From: Dielma fastidiosa
GTDB lineage: Bacteria > Bacillota_I > Bacilli_A > Erysipelotrichales > Erysipelotrichaceae
Reading direction: 5' to 3'
Length of the DNA: 64,000 nt
Assembly: GCF_000313565.1 (NCBI RefSeq)
Contig: NZ_HE578924.1
Span: forward strand, 108,572 to 172,571
Positions 43,061 through 52,133 of this stretch are shown here, in pieces. The notes below the pieces were generated by a model that was not told where the DNA came from, made no database searches, and was given only the letters and a program-made list of their open reading frames with translations. How positions within the stretch are numbered: position 1 is the first letter of the stretch; every line of letters begins with the position of its first letter. The position numbers were made by a program, and so were the translations under genes.

Positions 43061-43996
43061 TTATTCCTCAATATAAGAAATACTCATACATTCCATTTCA
43101 CCTTTTAATACAAAAGGTCCAAAATGAGCAGGAATAAATAAGGTTTCCCCTTTGTGAATGGCTGTATCATGAATCATCCCCTGTCCTTTAACACAAAGGA
43201 TAAAAAGGAATTGATCGCATTCATAAGTCCCTTCACCGTTGATGCTAAAGCCTTTGGCAGTATATTCATTGGGCTTGGAATAATAATGATGAATGATCAT
43301 ACCCGGCTGTTTTTCATCAATGATATCATGCGGTTTTAAATCTGTTTCCGGCATATTCAAGCATTCAAAAGCTTGTTTCAGATGCAAGGGTCTTTTGGGA
43401 TCATCACGTTCATAATCATACATGCGGTAAGTGATGTCTGAATTGGTTGAGAATACCACACTCATCGTTTCAGAGCCGCCGCCGCTGTGAATTACCCCAG
43501 CCGGTGTATTTAAAAACTGATTTGGTTTCACTTCTACACGCTGAAGCAAATTATCAAAATCCCGCTTTTCAAACAGCTCTTTAAATTCCTCAATTGTTTT
43601 AGCAGTATGCCCCATGCGTTTATAGACTGTTTCATTTGGCTTATCTAAAATAGCAACCCCGCCGGATACCTTACCGCGGCAATGTTCATGCTGCCACGCA
43701 TATTCATCATTGGGATGCAGATGATAAGACATCAGTCCCTGTCCGCATGAGGTAGCCATACGGATTGGGAAAATAGGGTATTGGCAGTCAAACAGTTCAG
43801 GGTGACGCTCAAAGAACTCGGATAAATGCTCCTTAGTTTCACTGATTATATTGTCAAGATGATCAGGCAGGGCAATGACATGATATGCCTGCCCCACCTT
43901 TGTCATCGTCGTTTGATAGCCATAATATTCAGTAATTTTATCACCTGCCCAGACAAAGGATTCCAGCACAGGCTCGACGTGATAGATTTTTTTCAT
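43061..43996 (-). CDS. manA: Mannose-6-phosphate isomerase, class I
   Basis: 311-residue cupin-type phosphomannose isomerase. Zinc-site motifs HLHPNDEYA and NTPAGVIHSGGG are present, with Arg in the RMYDYERDDP segment. It interconverts mannose-6-phosphate and fructose-6-phosphate; the short length matches Firmicute ManA. It connects the mannose-family PTS to glycolysis. GAGG site upstream. Confidence 0.88.
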   Translation of the reverse strand: MKKIYHVEPVLESFVWAGDKITEYYGYQTTMTKVGQAYHVIALPDHLDNIISETKEHLSEFFERHPELFDCQYPIFPIRMATSCGQGLMSYHLHPNDEYAWQHEHCRGKVSGGVAILDKPNETVYKRMGHTAKTIEEFKELFEKRDFDNLLQRVEVKPNQFLNTPAGVIHSGGGSETMSVVFSTNSDITYRMYDYERDDPKRPLHLKQAFECLNMPETDLKPHDIIDEKQPGMIIHHYYSKPNEYTAKGFSINGEGTYECDQFLFILCVKGQGMIHDTAIHKGETLFIPAHFGPFVLKGEMECMSISYIEE

Positions 43997-44017
43997 TTCC
44001 TCACCCTCGAATTAAGC

Positions 44018-44836
44018 CTAGACAATACCCAGCAATGAAAGGGCAATCACCGCTGCCATGACCACATAGAAAAGTGTCTGCATTTTAACTTTCTTTATCT
44101 TAAGCAGATAATAGAACAGCAGGATCAACAAAAGACTTAACAAATTAGGGAATATCTGATTCAGCATATCAGAGAATAATACTTGTTCACCATTATTTTC
44201 AAATGCCAGCTTCAGCGCGAATTTAACTCTTGATGCTGACAGACAGCCAACAACAATTAAACCAAATACACCGACTGCCTTTGTAATATCACTGATACCG
44301 GCATTGCCGAAGAATTCCAGTGATTTTTTTCCTAATCGATAACCATTATTGAAAAGCACTTTACCAAATACCAGAATAATCGCCAGCAACGCAACGGTAT
44401 AGAAAATAGGTCCCAATGGACTGCCGCTTTCACCGCTGATGGCAATCGTCAAAGTAATCAGAATCGGAATCAGCGTCGCCTGAATCAATGAATCACCAAT
44501 ACCGGCAACCGGTCCCATCAAACCAGATTTAATAGCGGTAATCATTTCAGGATCAACATCCCCGGTGATTGCTTTTTCTTCTTCAAGCCCCAATACGATA
44601 CCAAAGATCAGTGATCCGGCAATTGGCTCAGTGTTGTACCATGTGAAATGACGCATGATATTCTCGGTAATTCCCTCTTGATCATAAAACTTTTTATAGA
44701 ACGGCAGCAGCCACCAAGGCCAGCTCTTACCTTGCAGGTATACCGCATCAACACCTGGGCAGCCATATAATAAATAACGTGTATATAATTGATTCTGCTC
44801 TTTCTTACTGAGCGCTTCTTTTCTGATTGTTGCCAT
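44018..44836 (-). CDS. PTS EIID, mannose family
   Basis: 272-residue EIID. N-terminal YTRYLLYGCPGVDAVYLQGKS and NIMRHFTWYNTEP, central SGLMGPVAGIGDSLIQATLIP, then four C-terminal membrane segments. Its ATG overlaps the EIIC stop by one base (TAATG). Confidence 0.93.
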   Translation of the reverse strand: MATIRKEALSKKEQNQLYTRYLLYGCPGVDAVYLQGKSWPWWLLPFYKKFYDQEGITENIMRHFTWYNTEPIAGSLIFGIVLGLEEEKAITGDVDPEMITAIKSGLMGPVAGIGDSLIQATLIPILITLTIAISGESGSPLGPIFYTVALLAIILVFGKVLFNNGYRLGKKSLEFFGNAGISDITKAVGVFGLIVVGCLSASRVKFALKLAFENNGEQVLFSDMLNQIFPNLLSLLLILLFYYLLKIKKVKMQTLFYVVMAAVIALSLLGIV

Positions 44837-45624
44837 TATATGATTTCCTCGCTTTCATCGATTTCTGATGGCTTAGCGCCCTTATTCATCGTTCGATAAT
44901 ATAAGTAAGCCACAACAATGGCCGGGAAAATGATGGCCGTTGTGCTTAAACCTAAATATACGTAGCAGGCAAAGCCAAACAGGAAGAAAACAATACCCCA
45001 GATATCTTCTACCAGATAGCCCATCAAAGCCGCCATACCAATGGCAGGCAGGACGGTTGCGACAGCCGCGAAGGCAGTCATTAACGATGCCGGCATGAAT
45101 GCTAATAAAGCATCAACAGCAGCCGTACCGAAGTAAACTAACAGAAAGCTTGGCACACCGCGTTCCAACAGATAGAAAATAGTCGGCAGACCTACATAAC
45201 CCCATGTAAACTTCTTCCAGTTACCTTCCGCAGCCGCATTTTTCATCATTTCACCAAACTGTACACAGACAAGCCGTACCACTGAATCAATTGATGTGAA
45301 AACCGTTGCCAGACCAGTTGCCAGTGCGATAGCTGCTGTCGTATCAATATTTGAAGCAATAGCGATGGCTACACATGGGAAGGAGATAATACCCATATCC
45401 ATTGAACCAACACCGCCGACCTGGAAATAACCGATATAAACGAGCTGCATAGCACAGCCGATAATAACACCCTTTTGAATATCACCAAGAATAATACCGC
45501 ATAATAGACCGCCGATAAACGGACGCTGGAATAAATATTTGAGCGGATAGCCGCCAATTGGTGCCGACCCGGATGAAGCAAACGTAGTTAATATACCGAT
45601 AAGGATACATTGAATGACAAACAT
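44836..45624 (-). CDS. PTS EIIC, mannose family
   Basis: 262-residue EIIC with about eight membrane segments. FIGGLLCGIILGDIQKGVIIGCAMQLVYIG is the family signature region. Forms the membrane channel with EIID. Confidence 0.92.
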   Translation of the reverse strand: MFVIQCILIGILTTFASSGSAPIGGYPLKYLFQRPFIGGLLCGIILGDIQKGVIIGCAMQLVYIGYFQVGGVGSMDMGIISFPCVAIAIASNIDTTAAIALATGLATVFTSIDSVVRLVCVQFGEMMKNAAAEGNWKKFTWGYVGLPTIFYLLERGVPSFLLVYFGTAAVDALLAFMPASLMTAFAAVATVLPAIGMAALMGYLVEDIWGIVFFLFGFACYVYLGLSTTAIIFPAIVVAYLYYRTMNKGAKPSEIDESEEII

Positions 45625-45639
45625 GATTGAACTCCCTTT

Positions 45640-46140
45640 CTAGCCCTGATGTACGCTTTCGTACTTCTTTTTGGCTTCATCAAATGAAATATTTTCAAAC
45701 TTACAGCTAGGATCAAAAATTATTTCTGCACCAGCATCATGAGCATATTGAATCGCTGCCCATTCTTCTTCCGTACTGCCTACAGAATTCAAATACTTTG
45801 GTGCGTTATCTCTGATAAACTGCTGACCAATCGTAATTGGCCCCTTAAATACATACCCCTTTTCCAACAGCCGTTTAACGGTAATTGGTGTTTTAAAAAT
45901 AACGAAATAATTAAGCTGTGAATCTTCAGCTTTCTTCAGATTGTCAAAGCCCTTTTGAAGATCCAGAATATGCACCTTAATATCACTGGATACGGTACTT
46001 GAATAAAGACTGACCATGTATTTATCCTTCGCAATTTCATCATCGATTACAATAATTCGATTCAATGGGAAAGATTTTTTTAAAATCGTAGTCGTTTGTC
46101 CATGTACCACTCGCATGTCAACACGATAATGAGTTATCAT
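45640..46140 (-). CDS. PTS EIIB, mannose family
   Basis: 166-residue EIIB with the phosphorylated His in DMRVVHGQT (about residue 14) and IDDEIAKDK. It is the first gene after the regulated promoter and sets the operon order EIIB-EIIC-EIID-manA-PTE-dehydrogenase-EIIA-rpiR. Confidence 0.92.
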   Translation of the reverse strand: MITHYRVDMRVVHGQTTTILKKSFPLNRIIVIDDEIAKDKYMVSLYSSTVSSDIKVHILDLQKGFDNLKKAEDSQLNYFVIFKTPITVKRLLEKGYVFKGPITIGQQFIRDNAPKYLNSVGSTEEEWAAIQYAHDAGAEIIFDPSCKFENISFDEAKKKYESVHQG

Positions 46141-46207
46141 AAATTAACCCCTTTCTTTATTTAATATAGATTGCTGGCATAACGCTTTGTCCTCAGCCCT
46201 CCTTTTG

Positions 46208-46221
46208 TGAAAGCGTTATCA
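46208..46221. promoter_or_regulatory. cre (CcpA) site, perfect consensus
   Basis: TGAAAGCGTTATCA matches all 14 positions of the cre consensus. It lies just downstream of the -10 box of the mannose-PTS promoter, a position where CcpA blocks transcription. Confidence 0.88.
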
Positions 46222-46232
46222 CTTACAATTTC

Positions 46233-46260
46233 ATTATAACGTGTTTTATGGTTACGTCAA
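46233..46260 (-). promoter_or_regulatory. Promoter of mannose-PTS cluster
   Basis: TTGACG (46260-46255), 16-base spacer, TATAAT (46238-46233) on the minus strand. Confidence 0.85.
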
Positions 46261-46263
46261 CCA
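46249..46263. promoter_or_regulatory. Candidate RpiR operator
   Basis: TGGTT-ACGTC-AACCA is a perfect 5-base inverted repeat over the -35 box. It is distinct from the cre site, so it is a second control point, most simply for the cluster's RpiR regulator. Confidence 0.55.
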
Positions 46264-46440
46264 TTTTATTCATTTTTTATTATTTATTTTTGAATAAATA
46301 GAATTATTTGAATTGTAATATGCTTTTTATGCCGATTTAAGCCGATTAATATTCAAATTATGATGAATATTTTGAATATAATGATTCATTAATCAAAGTA
46401 TGAATATCGCACATAATAAAACGCTCATCACTGAGCGCCG
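46264..46440. other. AT-rich upstream region
   Basis: A strongly AT-rich stretch upstream of the mannose-PTS promoter, ending in a hairpin near 46415-46445 (AACGCTCATCA/TGAGCGCCGTT) that likely terminates the Crp/Fnr gene. Confidence 0.45.
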
Positions 46441-46448
46441 TTTTTGCT

Positions 46449-47156
46449 TCATTGTCCTATAAATATTCTAGCCATCTCATTATCCAGCATATAAATATCA
46501 TTCGCCGCCGCTTTTAATTCATCTAAGCAGATCAGCTGATAACCAGTTTCTGTTTTTTTCAGCCAGCCCCGCAAACAAAATTGCTTCAGCGCACGCAGAA
46601 GCTGACGGTGACTGCAGCCAAGATATTCTGCCAGCTGAGTATGATTTTCTCTGAATTGATGATTTCTTTGCGTAGAAATGATATAACTGGCCAGCTTTTC
46701 CTCGGTGGTACAGTGCTGAGTAATCGAGGCATTATGATCGTTATGCCGCATTTTCTGTGTAAAAAAGCTGCATAAACGATTCATGAATTGAATATCCGCG
46801 AGTAATATTTTACGGCATGGTTCATGGGGTATCATCAGGCATAACGCTGATTCAAGCACTTCCACACTGCATGATGCCTTCGTATTTTCAATTAATTCAA
46901 TCTCCCCAAACAAAGTAAAGCCTTCATAAAAGCTGATTAAATTTCGTTTGCCATTGCTGAGCAGCTTAGTAACCATGCATTTTCCCTTAAGCATAAAATA
47001 AAGATTTGCTAAGGGTTCAAATTCAACACAGATATATTCATGGGCATCAAACTTACAAAGCTTCATTTGCGCACAGACTTCTAATGGCAAGGCTTGATCA
47101 AGATGCACAGATTCAATCAGCTGCTGCTTCAATTTCTCATCATTTATAATTATCAT
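46449..47156 (-). CDS. Crp/Fnr-family transcriptional regulator
   Basis: 235-residue regulator. The cyclic-nucleotide-binding-type domain (about 20-130) has FMLKGKCMV and FGEIELIENTKASCSVEV. A C-terminal Crp-type HTH (about 165-215) has HTQLAEYLGCSHRQLLRALKQF. Fnr-type four-cysteine Fe-S ligands are not obvious, so a small-molecule effector is likely. Divergent from the paired transporter genes. The AACTATG-N8-CATAGTT palindrome between them is the probable operator. Confidence 0.88.
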   Translation of the reverse strand: MIIINDEKLKQQLIESVHLDQALPLEVCAQMKLCKFDAHEYICVEFEPLANLYFMLKGKCMVTKLLSNGKRNLISFYEGFTLFGEIELIENTKASCSVEVLESALCLMIPHEPCRKILLADIQFMNRLCSFFTQKMRHNDHNASITQHCTTEEKLASYIISTQRNHQFRENHTQLAEYLGCSHRQLLRALKQFCLRGWLKKTETGYQLICLDELKAAANDIYMLDNEMARIFIGQ

Positions 47157-47172
47157 AAAACACCTCTTTCTT

Positions 47173-47196
47173 TAACTATGTCATATGTCATAGTTA
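47173..47196. promoter_or_regulatory. Crp/Fnr-type operator
   Basis: TAACTATG-TCATATGT-CATAGTTA has perfect 8-base arms and a nearly symmetric centre. It lies 16 bases upstream of the regulator start and upstream of a possible rightward promoter (TTGCAA, 16 bases, TAGACT). Confidence 0.8.
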
Positions 47197-47246
47197 GTTG
47201 CAAGTCCCTTATGTTAAATTAGACTCATTAAAGGGGAGGTTATGCC

Positions 47247-47666
47247 ATGATTTATTTCTTAGTATTTATCGCTGGCTTGATGCTGGCATGTATGCAAAGC
47301 TTTAACGGCTTGTTAAGCAATTATATTGGAACTTATGGAACAAGCTTGATTGTTCACTGTATCGGCGCTGTTATGCTGCTTGTTTATCTGCTTATTAAAA
47401 AGGAAAGGATTCGTCTTTATCCAATGCCTTGGTATCTGTACAGCGCCGGCATCTTCGGCTTGGTTCTGGTGGCTTTTACCAGTGTCAGTGTGAGTGTCAT
47501 CGGCGCCGCATTAACAACCTGTCTGTCAATTACCGGGCAGATCTTCTGTTCCATAGTGATTGATCATACCGGTGCTTTTCATTTACCGAAGCTGCGCTTC
47601 AATAAGAAACGGATACCATGCCTGCTGATGATTCTTTGCGGACTGGTAATTGTGCTGATTAATTAG
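47247..47666 (+). CDS. YdcZ/DUF606-type small transporter, subunit 1
   Basis: 139-residue protein with about five membrane segments. ACMQSFNGLLSNYIGTYGTSLIVHCIGA is typical of the DUF606 (YdcZ) branch of the drug/metabolite transporter superfamily. It is paired with a second half-size gene 10 bases downstream; such pairs may form heterodimers with opposite topology. The cargo is unknown. GGGGAGG site. Confidence 0.85.
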   Translation: MIYFLVFIAGLMLACMQSFNGLLSNYIGTYGTSLIVHCIGAVMLLVYLLIKKERIRLYPMPWYLYSAGIFGLVLVAFTSVSVSVIGAALTTCLSITGQIFCSIVIDHTGAFHLPKLRFNKKRIPCLLMILCGLVIVLIN

Positions 47667-47676
47667 GAGGTACCTT

Positions 47677-48102
47677 ATGTATATCATACTTGCTTTTCTG
47701 CTTGGCTGTATCAATGTCATATCGAAAACAATCAATTATCAGGCAACTACCTATCTGGGGACAGCCTGCGGGTCGCTGATTAATTATCTCACAGCCTCCC
47801 TGCTTTCCTTGCTGCTTTTTCTGTTTTTAAATCCGGCTTATGTGAATGCTGAAAGCTTTCTGTCAGCCCCATTTTGGCTCTATCTGGGCGGTGTCTGCGG
47901 TTTGCTGGCACTGATCATCAACGTGACCTCACTCAAGCATATGAATCTGTTTCAATCAACAACACTGCTGCTGATCGGACAGCTCTTTGGTTCTGCCCTG
48001 CTGGATTTATTGCTTTTACAATCCTTATCCTTTTTCCGCTTATGCGGTCTTTTAATTCTTACCGCTGGTGTCATCTGGGATAAACGCGTACTCATGCATT
48101 GA
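47677..48102 (+). CDS. YdcZ/DUF606-type small transporter, subunit 2
   Basis: 141-residue paralog with about five membrane segments. ISKTINYQATTYLGTACGSLINYLTA and the C-terminal LCGLLILTAGV fit the family. It probably partners the preceding gene and is controlled by the divergent Crp/Fnr regulator. Confidence 0.85.
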   Translation: MYIILAFLLGCINVISKTINYQATTYLGTACGSLINYLTASLLSLLLFLFLNPAYVNAESFLSAPFWLYLGGVCGLLALIINVTSLKHMNLFQSTTLLLIGQLFGSALLDLLLLQSLSFFRLCGLLILTAGVIWDKRVLMH

Positions 48103-48129
48103 GATAAGGCTGATTATCCGCTAATTTAC

Positions 48130-48158
48130 TTGCGAAAGAGAGCCGCTCTTGTTATACT
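48130..48158 (+). promoter_or_regulatory. Promoter of glgP
   Basis: TTGCGA, 17-base spacer, TATACT. The spacer contains an AAGAGAG/CTCTT inverted repeat of unknown meaning. Confidence 0.65.
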
Positions 48159-48181
48159 GATTGCAGTAAGAGGGGTTGAAC

Positions 48182-50443
48182 ATGACACTTGAAAAACAAT
48201 TAAATGAACTATTTGAAAAGGCTTCTACCAGCTTTGAAGAAGCCAGTAATGAACAATATTATTATGCCTTACTGAGTGTGCTTAAACAGCGATTAGCTGA
48301 CACGTCAATCATTCAAGGCAAGAAAAAGCTTTATTATATATCCGCTGAATTTTTGATCGGCAAGCTGCTCTCTAATAATTTAATTAATCTGAATCTCTAT
48401 GATGAAGCAAAGACATTGTTAGAAAGCCATGGCCGTTCATTAGCTGAAATCGAGGAAATTGAACCAGAACCATCGCTTGGCAACGGCGGTTTGGGACGGC
48501 TTGCCGCTTGTTTTTTAGACTCTATCGCTACCCTTGGCTTAGCGGGTGACGGTATCGGTCTCTGTTACCATTTTGGCTTATTTAAGCAACAGTTTGTTAA
48601 TCATCAGCAAAAAGAAGAAATTAATCCATGGATTGAAAAAGACAGTTGGCTGCGTGAACGTGATGTTACTTTCACTGTACCCTTTGGCGGCTTCTCTTTA
48701 GATTCCAAGCTTTACGACATTGATGTTGTCGGTTATGAGAATGGCAAAAATCAGCTGCATCTTTTTGATATACAAAAGGTTGATGAAAGCATCGTTCATG
48801 ACGGCATTGATTTTGATAAGGGGAATCTCTTACGCAATCTGACACTTTTCCTCTATCCTGATGATTCTGATGAGGCAGGCCGGATGCTGCGTATTTATCA
48901 GCAGTATTTCATGGTCAGCAACGGCGCTCAATATATTTTAATGAATGCCAAGAAGGAAGGTCTTGATCTTCATAAACTCAACGAATTTGTGACGATTCAG
49001 ATTAATGATACTCATCCGACACTGGTTATTCCGGAACTGATTCGCCTGCTGATGCTTGAGGGAATTGACTTAGATGAAGCGATTGCGATTACTTCTAAAA
49101 CATGCGCCTATACAAATCATACGATCCTTGCGGAAGCTTTAGAGACATGGCCGCGCCGCTTTTTAGAAGAAGCGGTACCGCATCTCATGCCGATCATTGA
49201 AGCATTGGATCAAAGAGTAAAGGCTCATTATGATAATCCAAGCGTTGCTATTATTGATGATGCTGATTTAGTGCATATGGCGCATATTGATATTCATTAT
49301 GGGTATTCAGTCAACGGGGTAGCAGCCATTCATACGGAAATCTTAAAGAACACTGAATTAAAGCCTTTCTATCAGATTTATCCTGAGAAGTTCAATAACA
49401 AGACGAACGGCATTACCTTCAGACGCTGGCTTTATGCCTGCAACCCTGAATTGGATCAATGGCTGAATCAATGGATTGGCAGTGATTATAAGAAAGATGC
49501 CGCTAAGCTGGAACAATTGCTGGCATTCAAGGATAATAAACAATGCCTCGATGAGCTGGCCGCTATCAAACAGTTAAAAAAGAAGCAACTGGCACAGATG
49601 CTTAAAGCCACACAAAATATTGATCTTGATCCAGAATCTGTCTTCTGTATTCAAATCAAGCGTCTGCATGAATATAAACGCCAGCAAATGAACGCGCTTT
49701 ATATCATTCATAAATATTTTGAAATTAAAGCAGGTAAATTACCAGCCCGGCCTATCACGATGATCTTTGGTGCTAAGGCAGCGCCTGCTTATATCATTGC
49801 CAAGGATATTATTCATCTGATTCTCTGTCTTTCTGAATTCATTGCCAAAGACCCTGATGTTGCTCCATATCTCAAGGTTGTCATGGTTGAAAACTACAAT
49901 GTGACACTGGCTGAAAAACTGATTCCTGCCTGCGATATTTCTGAACAGATCTCACTGGCAAGCAAGGAAGCCAGCGGTACCGGCAACATGAAATTCATGC
50001 TGAACGGCGCGGTTACTTTAGGTACAGCGGATGGCGCGAATGTAGAGATTGCTGAGCTGGTTGGCGAACAGAATATTTATACCTTTGGTGAAAGCAGTGA
50101 ACAGGTTATCGCTCACTATCAGAACCATGATTATATCAGTAAGAAAATCTACAAGCAGGAGCCGCATATTAAACAGTGCGTAGACTTTATCGTTTCGAAA
50201 GAATTATGCAGCATCGGTTCAAGAAAGATTTTACGGCAGCTGCAGCAGGAATTAATCAATAAGGACTGGTTTATGACACTGCTTGATCTGAATGCCTATA
50301 TTGCGGAAAAAGACCGCTGCCTCGCTGATTATGAGAAGCATGAGGAATGGACAAAGAAAATGCTTGTTAATATCGCAAAAGCCGGATTCTTCTCTTCGGA
50401 TCGTACTATTGCGCAGTATAATCAAGATATCTGGAAACTTTAA
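48182..50443 (+). CDS. glgP: Glycogen/maltodextrin phosphorylase
   Basis: 753-residue GT35 phosphorylase that releases glucose-1-phosphate from alpha-1,4-glucans. [18 protein letters not shown] near residue 100, [22 protein letters not shown]-type [12 protein letters not shown], and [14 protein letters not shown] with the PLP Lys are all present. The N-terminal regulatory extension of eukaryotic enzymes is missing and the protein is slightly shorter than E. coli homologues. ATG 48182 follows AGAGGGG; an upstream TTG is rejected. With malQ nearby it forms a maltodextrin or glycogen breakdown pair. Confidence 0.95.
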   Translation: MTLEKQLNELFEKASTSFEEASNEQYYYALLSVLKQRLADTSIIQGKKKLYYISAEFLIGKLLSNNLINLNLYDEAKTLLESHGRSLAEIEEIEPEPSLGNGGLGRLAACFLDSIATLGLAGDGIGLCYHFGLFKQQFVNHQQKEEINPWIEKDSWLRERDVTFTVPFGGFSLDSKLYDIDVVGYENGKNQLHLFDIQKVDESIVHDGIDFDKGNLLRNLTLFLYPDDSDEAGRMLRIYQQYFMVSNGAQYILMNAKKEGLDLHKLNEFVTIQINDTHPTLVIPELIRLLMLEGIDLDEAIAITSKTCAYTNHTILAEALETWPRRFLEEAVPHLMPIIEALDQRVKAHYDNPSVAIIDDADLVHMAHIDIHYGYSVNGVAAIHTEILKNTELKPFYQIYPEKFNNKTNGITFRRWLYACNPELDQWLNQWIGSDYKKDAAKLEQLLAFKDNKQCLDELAAIKQLKKKQLAQMLKATQNIDLDPESVFCIQIKRLHEYKRQQMNALYIIHKYFEIKAGKLPARPITMIFGAKAAPAYIIAKDIIHLILCLSEFIAKDPDVAPYLKVVMVENYNVTLAEKLIPACDISEQISLASKEASGTGNMKFMLNGAVTLGTADGANVEIAELVGEQNIYTFGESSEQVIAHYQNHDYISKKIYKQEPHIKQCVDFIVSKELCSIGSRKILRQLQQELINKDWFMTLLDLNAYIAEKDRCLADYEKHEEWTKKMLVNIAKAGFFSSDRTIAQYNQDIWKL

Positions 50444-50466
50444 GCATCCTATGGGATGCTTTTTCT
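50443..50466 (+). terminator. Terminator of glgP
   Basis: AGCATCC/GGGATGCT hairpin with five Ts right after the stop codon. Confidence 0.85.
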
Positions 50467-50470
50467 ATAT

Positions 50471-50503
50471 TAAAAGGAGTGCGAACACACACTCCCCTTT
50501 TAG
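50471..50503. terminator. Bidirectional terminator
   Basis: AAAAGGAGTG pairs with CACTCCCCTTTT; it serves the leftward diguanylate cyclase gene as well. Confidence 0.75.
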
Positions 50504-50508
50504 ATTAT

Positions 50509-52133
50509 TTACTGACCGTTATGCGCTTTCTGATCAAATTTGCACTGATACATATTCTTATCAGCCTGCTTAAATAAATTTTCAATATCTGTCTGATCAC
50601 TTCCCACAGCACATCCGTATGCCAGTGAAATTGGATGCTGATGATCAGCGTTAAATCGTTGTATTACCATTTCTAAACGGCTGAGATAAATATCAAGGTT
50701 TTCAGGCTTATTAAGCATTAAAACCACAAATTCATCACCGCCGATACGGTATACTTCACCTATTTCACTAAAGGCATTAAGAATACAGTGACAAGTATTA
50801 ATTATCATTTCATCGCCTTCATGGTGACCATACTGATCATTTACCTGCTTTAGATTGTTGATATCCAGAATCATTAAAGCCATTGATTCTGTTGACAGAT
50901 TCATCAGCTGAGCCATCTTTTCATTAAAAGCGGTGCGGTTCTTCGCATTTGTCATGATATCGTTATAGGCCAGCTTATGATAAAGTGCCAGCTTCGTATT
51001 TTGTTCATATAACAGCCATACTCGTTTAATACAAAAATAAACCAGTAAAATAATAAAGGCAATAAAACCAAACATGAATGAAGTACGGCCGGTGACGATC
51101 GGTTTAACATAAAACTGAACTAAGGAGACCAGTGAAAAGACGATCAGAATCGATAAGGCAATTAATATACCTTTGGCCATCATTGAATTGCTGGTTTTAA
51201 TTTCTTGAATCAAGGCATAGACCATACATACTACGGAGCCGACAATCAGCGCGTGAGTCAGCGGCAGCAGTGTTATAAAATTAGTCAGATTCAAAATATA
51301 CAGCACTGGCTGAATCAGTAAATTCAAATAAAGAATATTGATCAGCACTTGAAGCAGGCGCTTTTGCTTGACACAGATCACATTAACAAAAGCGACAATT
51401 GGCAAAGGAATTGCAATAAAGCTGATAAAAGAAAGCAGTGAAACCGCGGCGGCATCCGCTTCATTGACATGGTAGGCTGGTGAATCCGTAGCCAAACCGC
51501 CGAAATCAGCGCAAAGACACCGAGGTACAAAAAGACCCGGTAATCATATGTCTTTTTCCTGAAATCCAAATATGCTGCCACAGCTATAAGGCCTAAGCCA
51601 AACAGCAGCATCATCAATAAAATAACGATATTAATGGCATTTTCCTGAAGCAGTGCCAGCATATGAGCGGCTTCATCACCTATGGCAATCATTGAAATAC
51701 CGCCTGGTATTTGTGTGTCACCAATTATTTCAAAGCTGACTTTCTGATGGCTGTAAGCTGTCTGCAAAGGGATATAAAGATATATATCACCGCGGATTTT
51801 ATTGAATGTTGTAACGGTCGGCATATATTCATAAATCAGCTGCTGATCAACATAAACACGCAGCCCCTTAAAGGAATCACGGATAATCAGTGAATCATTT
51901 TCAGTTACGTCAGGCAATTCATTGGATATCCAAAAGGTATCTGCATTGCCTTCAATCATATATGGAAAGCTTTCAATGCTATTCATCTCACAGGTCCAGC
52001 CGCTTTCAAAAGGTCTGAATCCCTGTTTCACATCAGTACGCAGCTTAATCGGATACTGATTAAAAGCGCTTAAAACAATTAGAAATGCGGTGAAAACACA
52101 GAGAATTTTAAAGTATTTCTCAATTATTTTCAT
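50509..52133 (-). pseudogene. Frameshifted 7TM-GGDEF diguanylate cyclase
   Basis: Two overlapping leftward frames make up one protein. 52133-~51490 encodes a signal/anchor helix, an extracellular jelly-roll-like domain (about 45-155) and the first two membrane helices. ~51490-50509 encodes the remaining helices and a C-terminal GGDEF domain (RIGGDEFVVLM) with the usual LDINNLKQVNDQYGH loop. Fusion at the junction after SAVW, near 51491, needs one extra base. The inhibitory RxxD site is degenerate (SEIG). It starts in the malQ stop (ATGA). A sequencing error, phase change or true inactivation cannot be told apart here. Confidence 0.85.
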
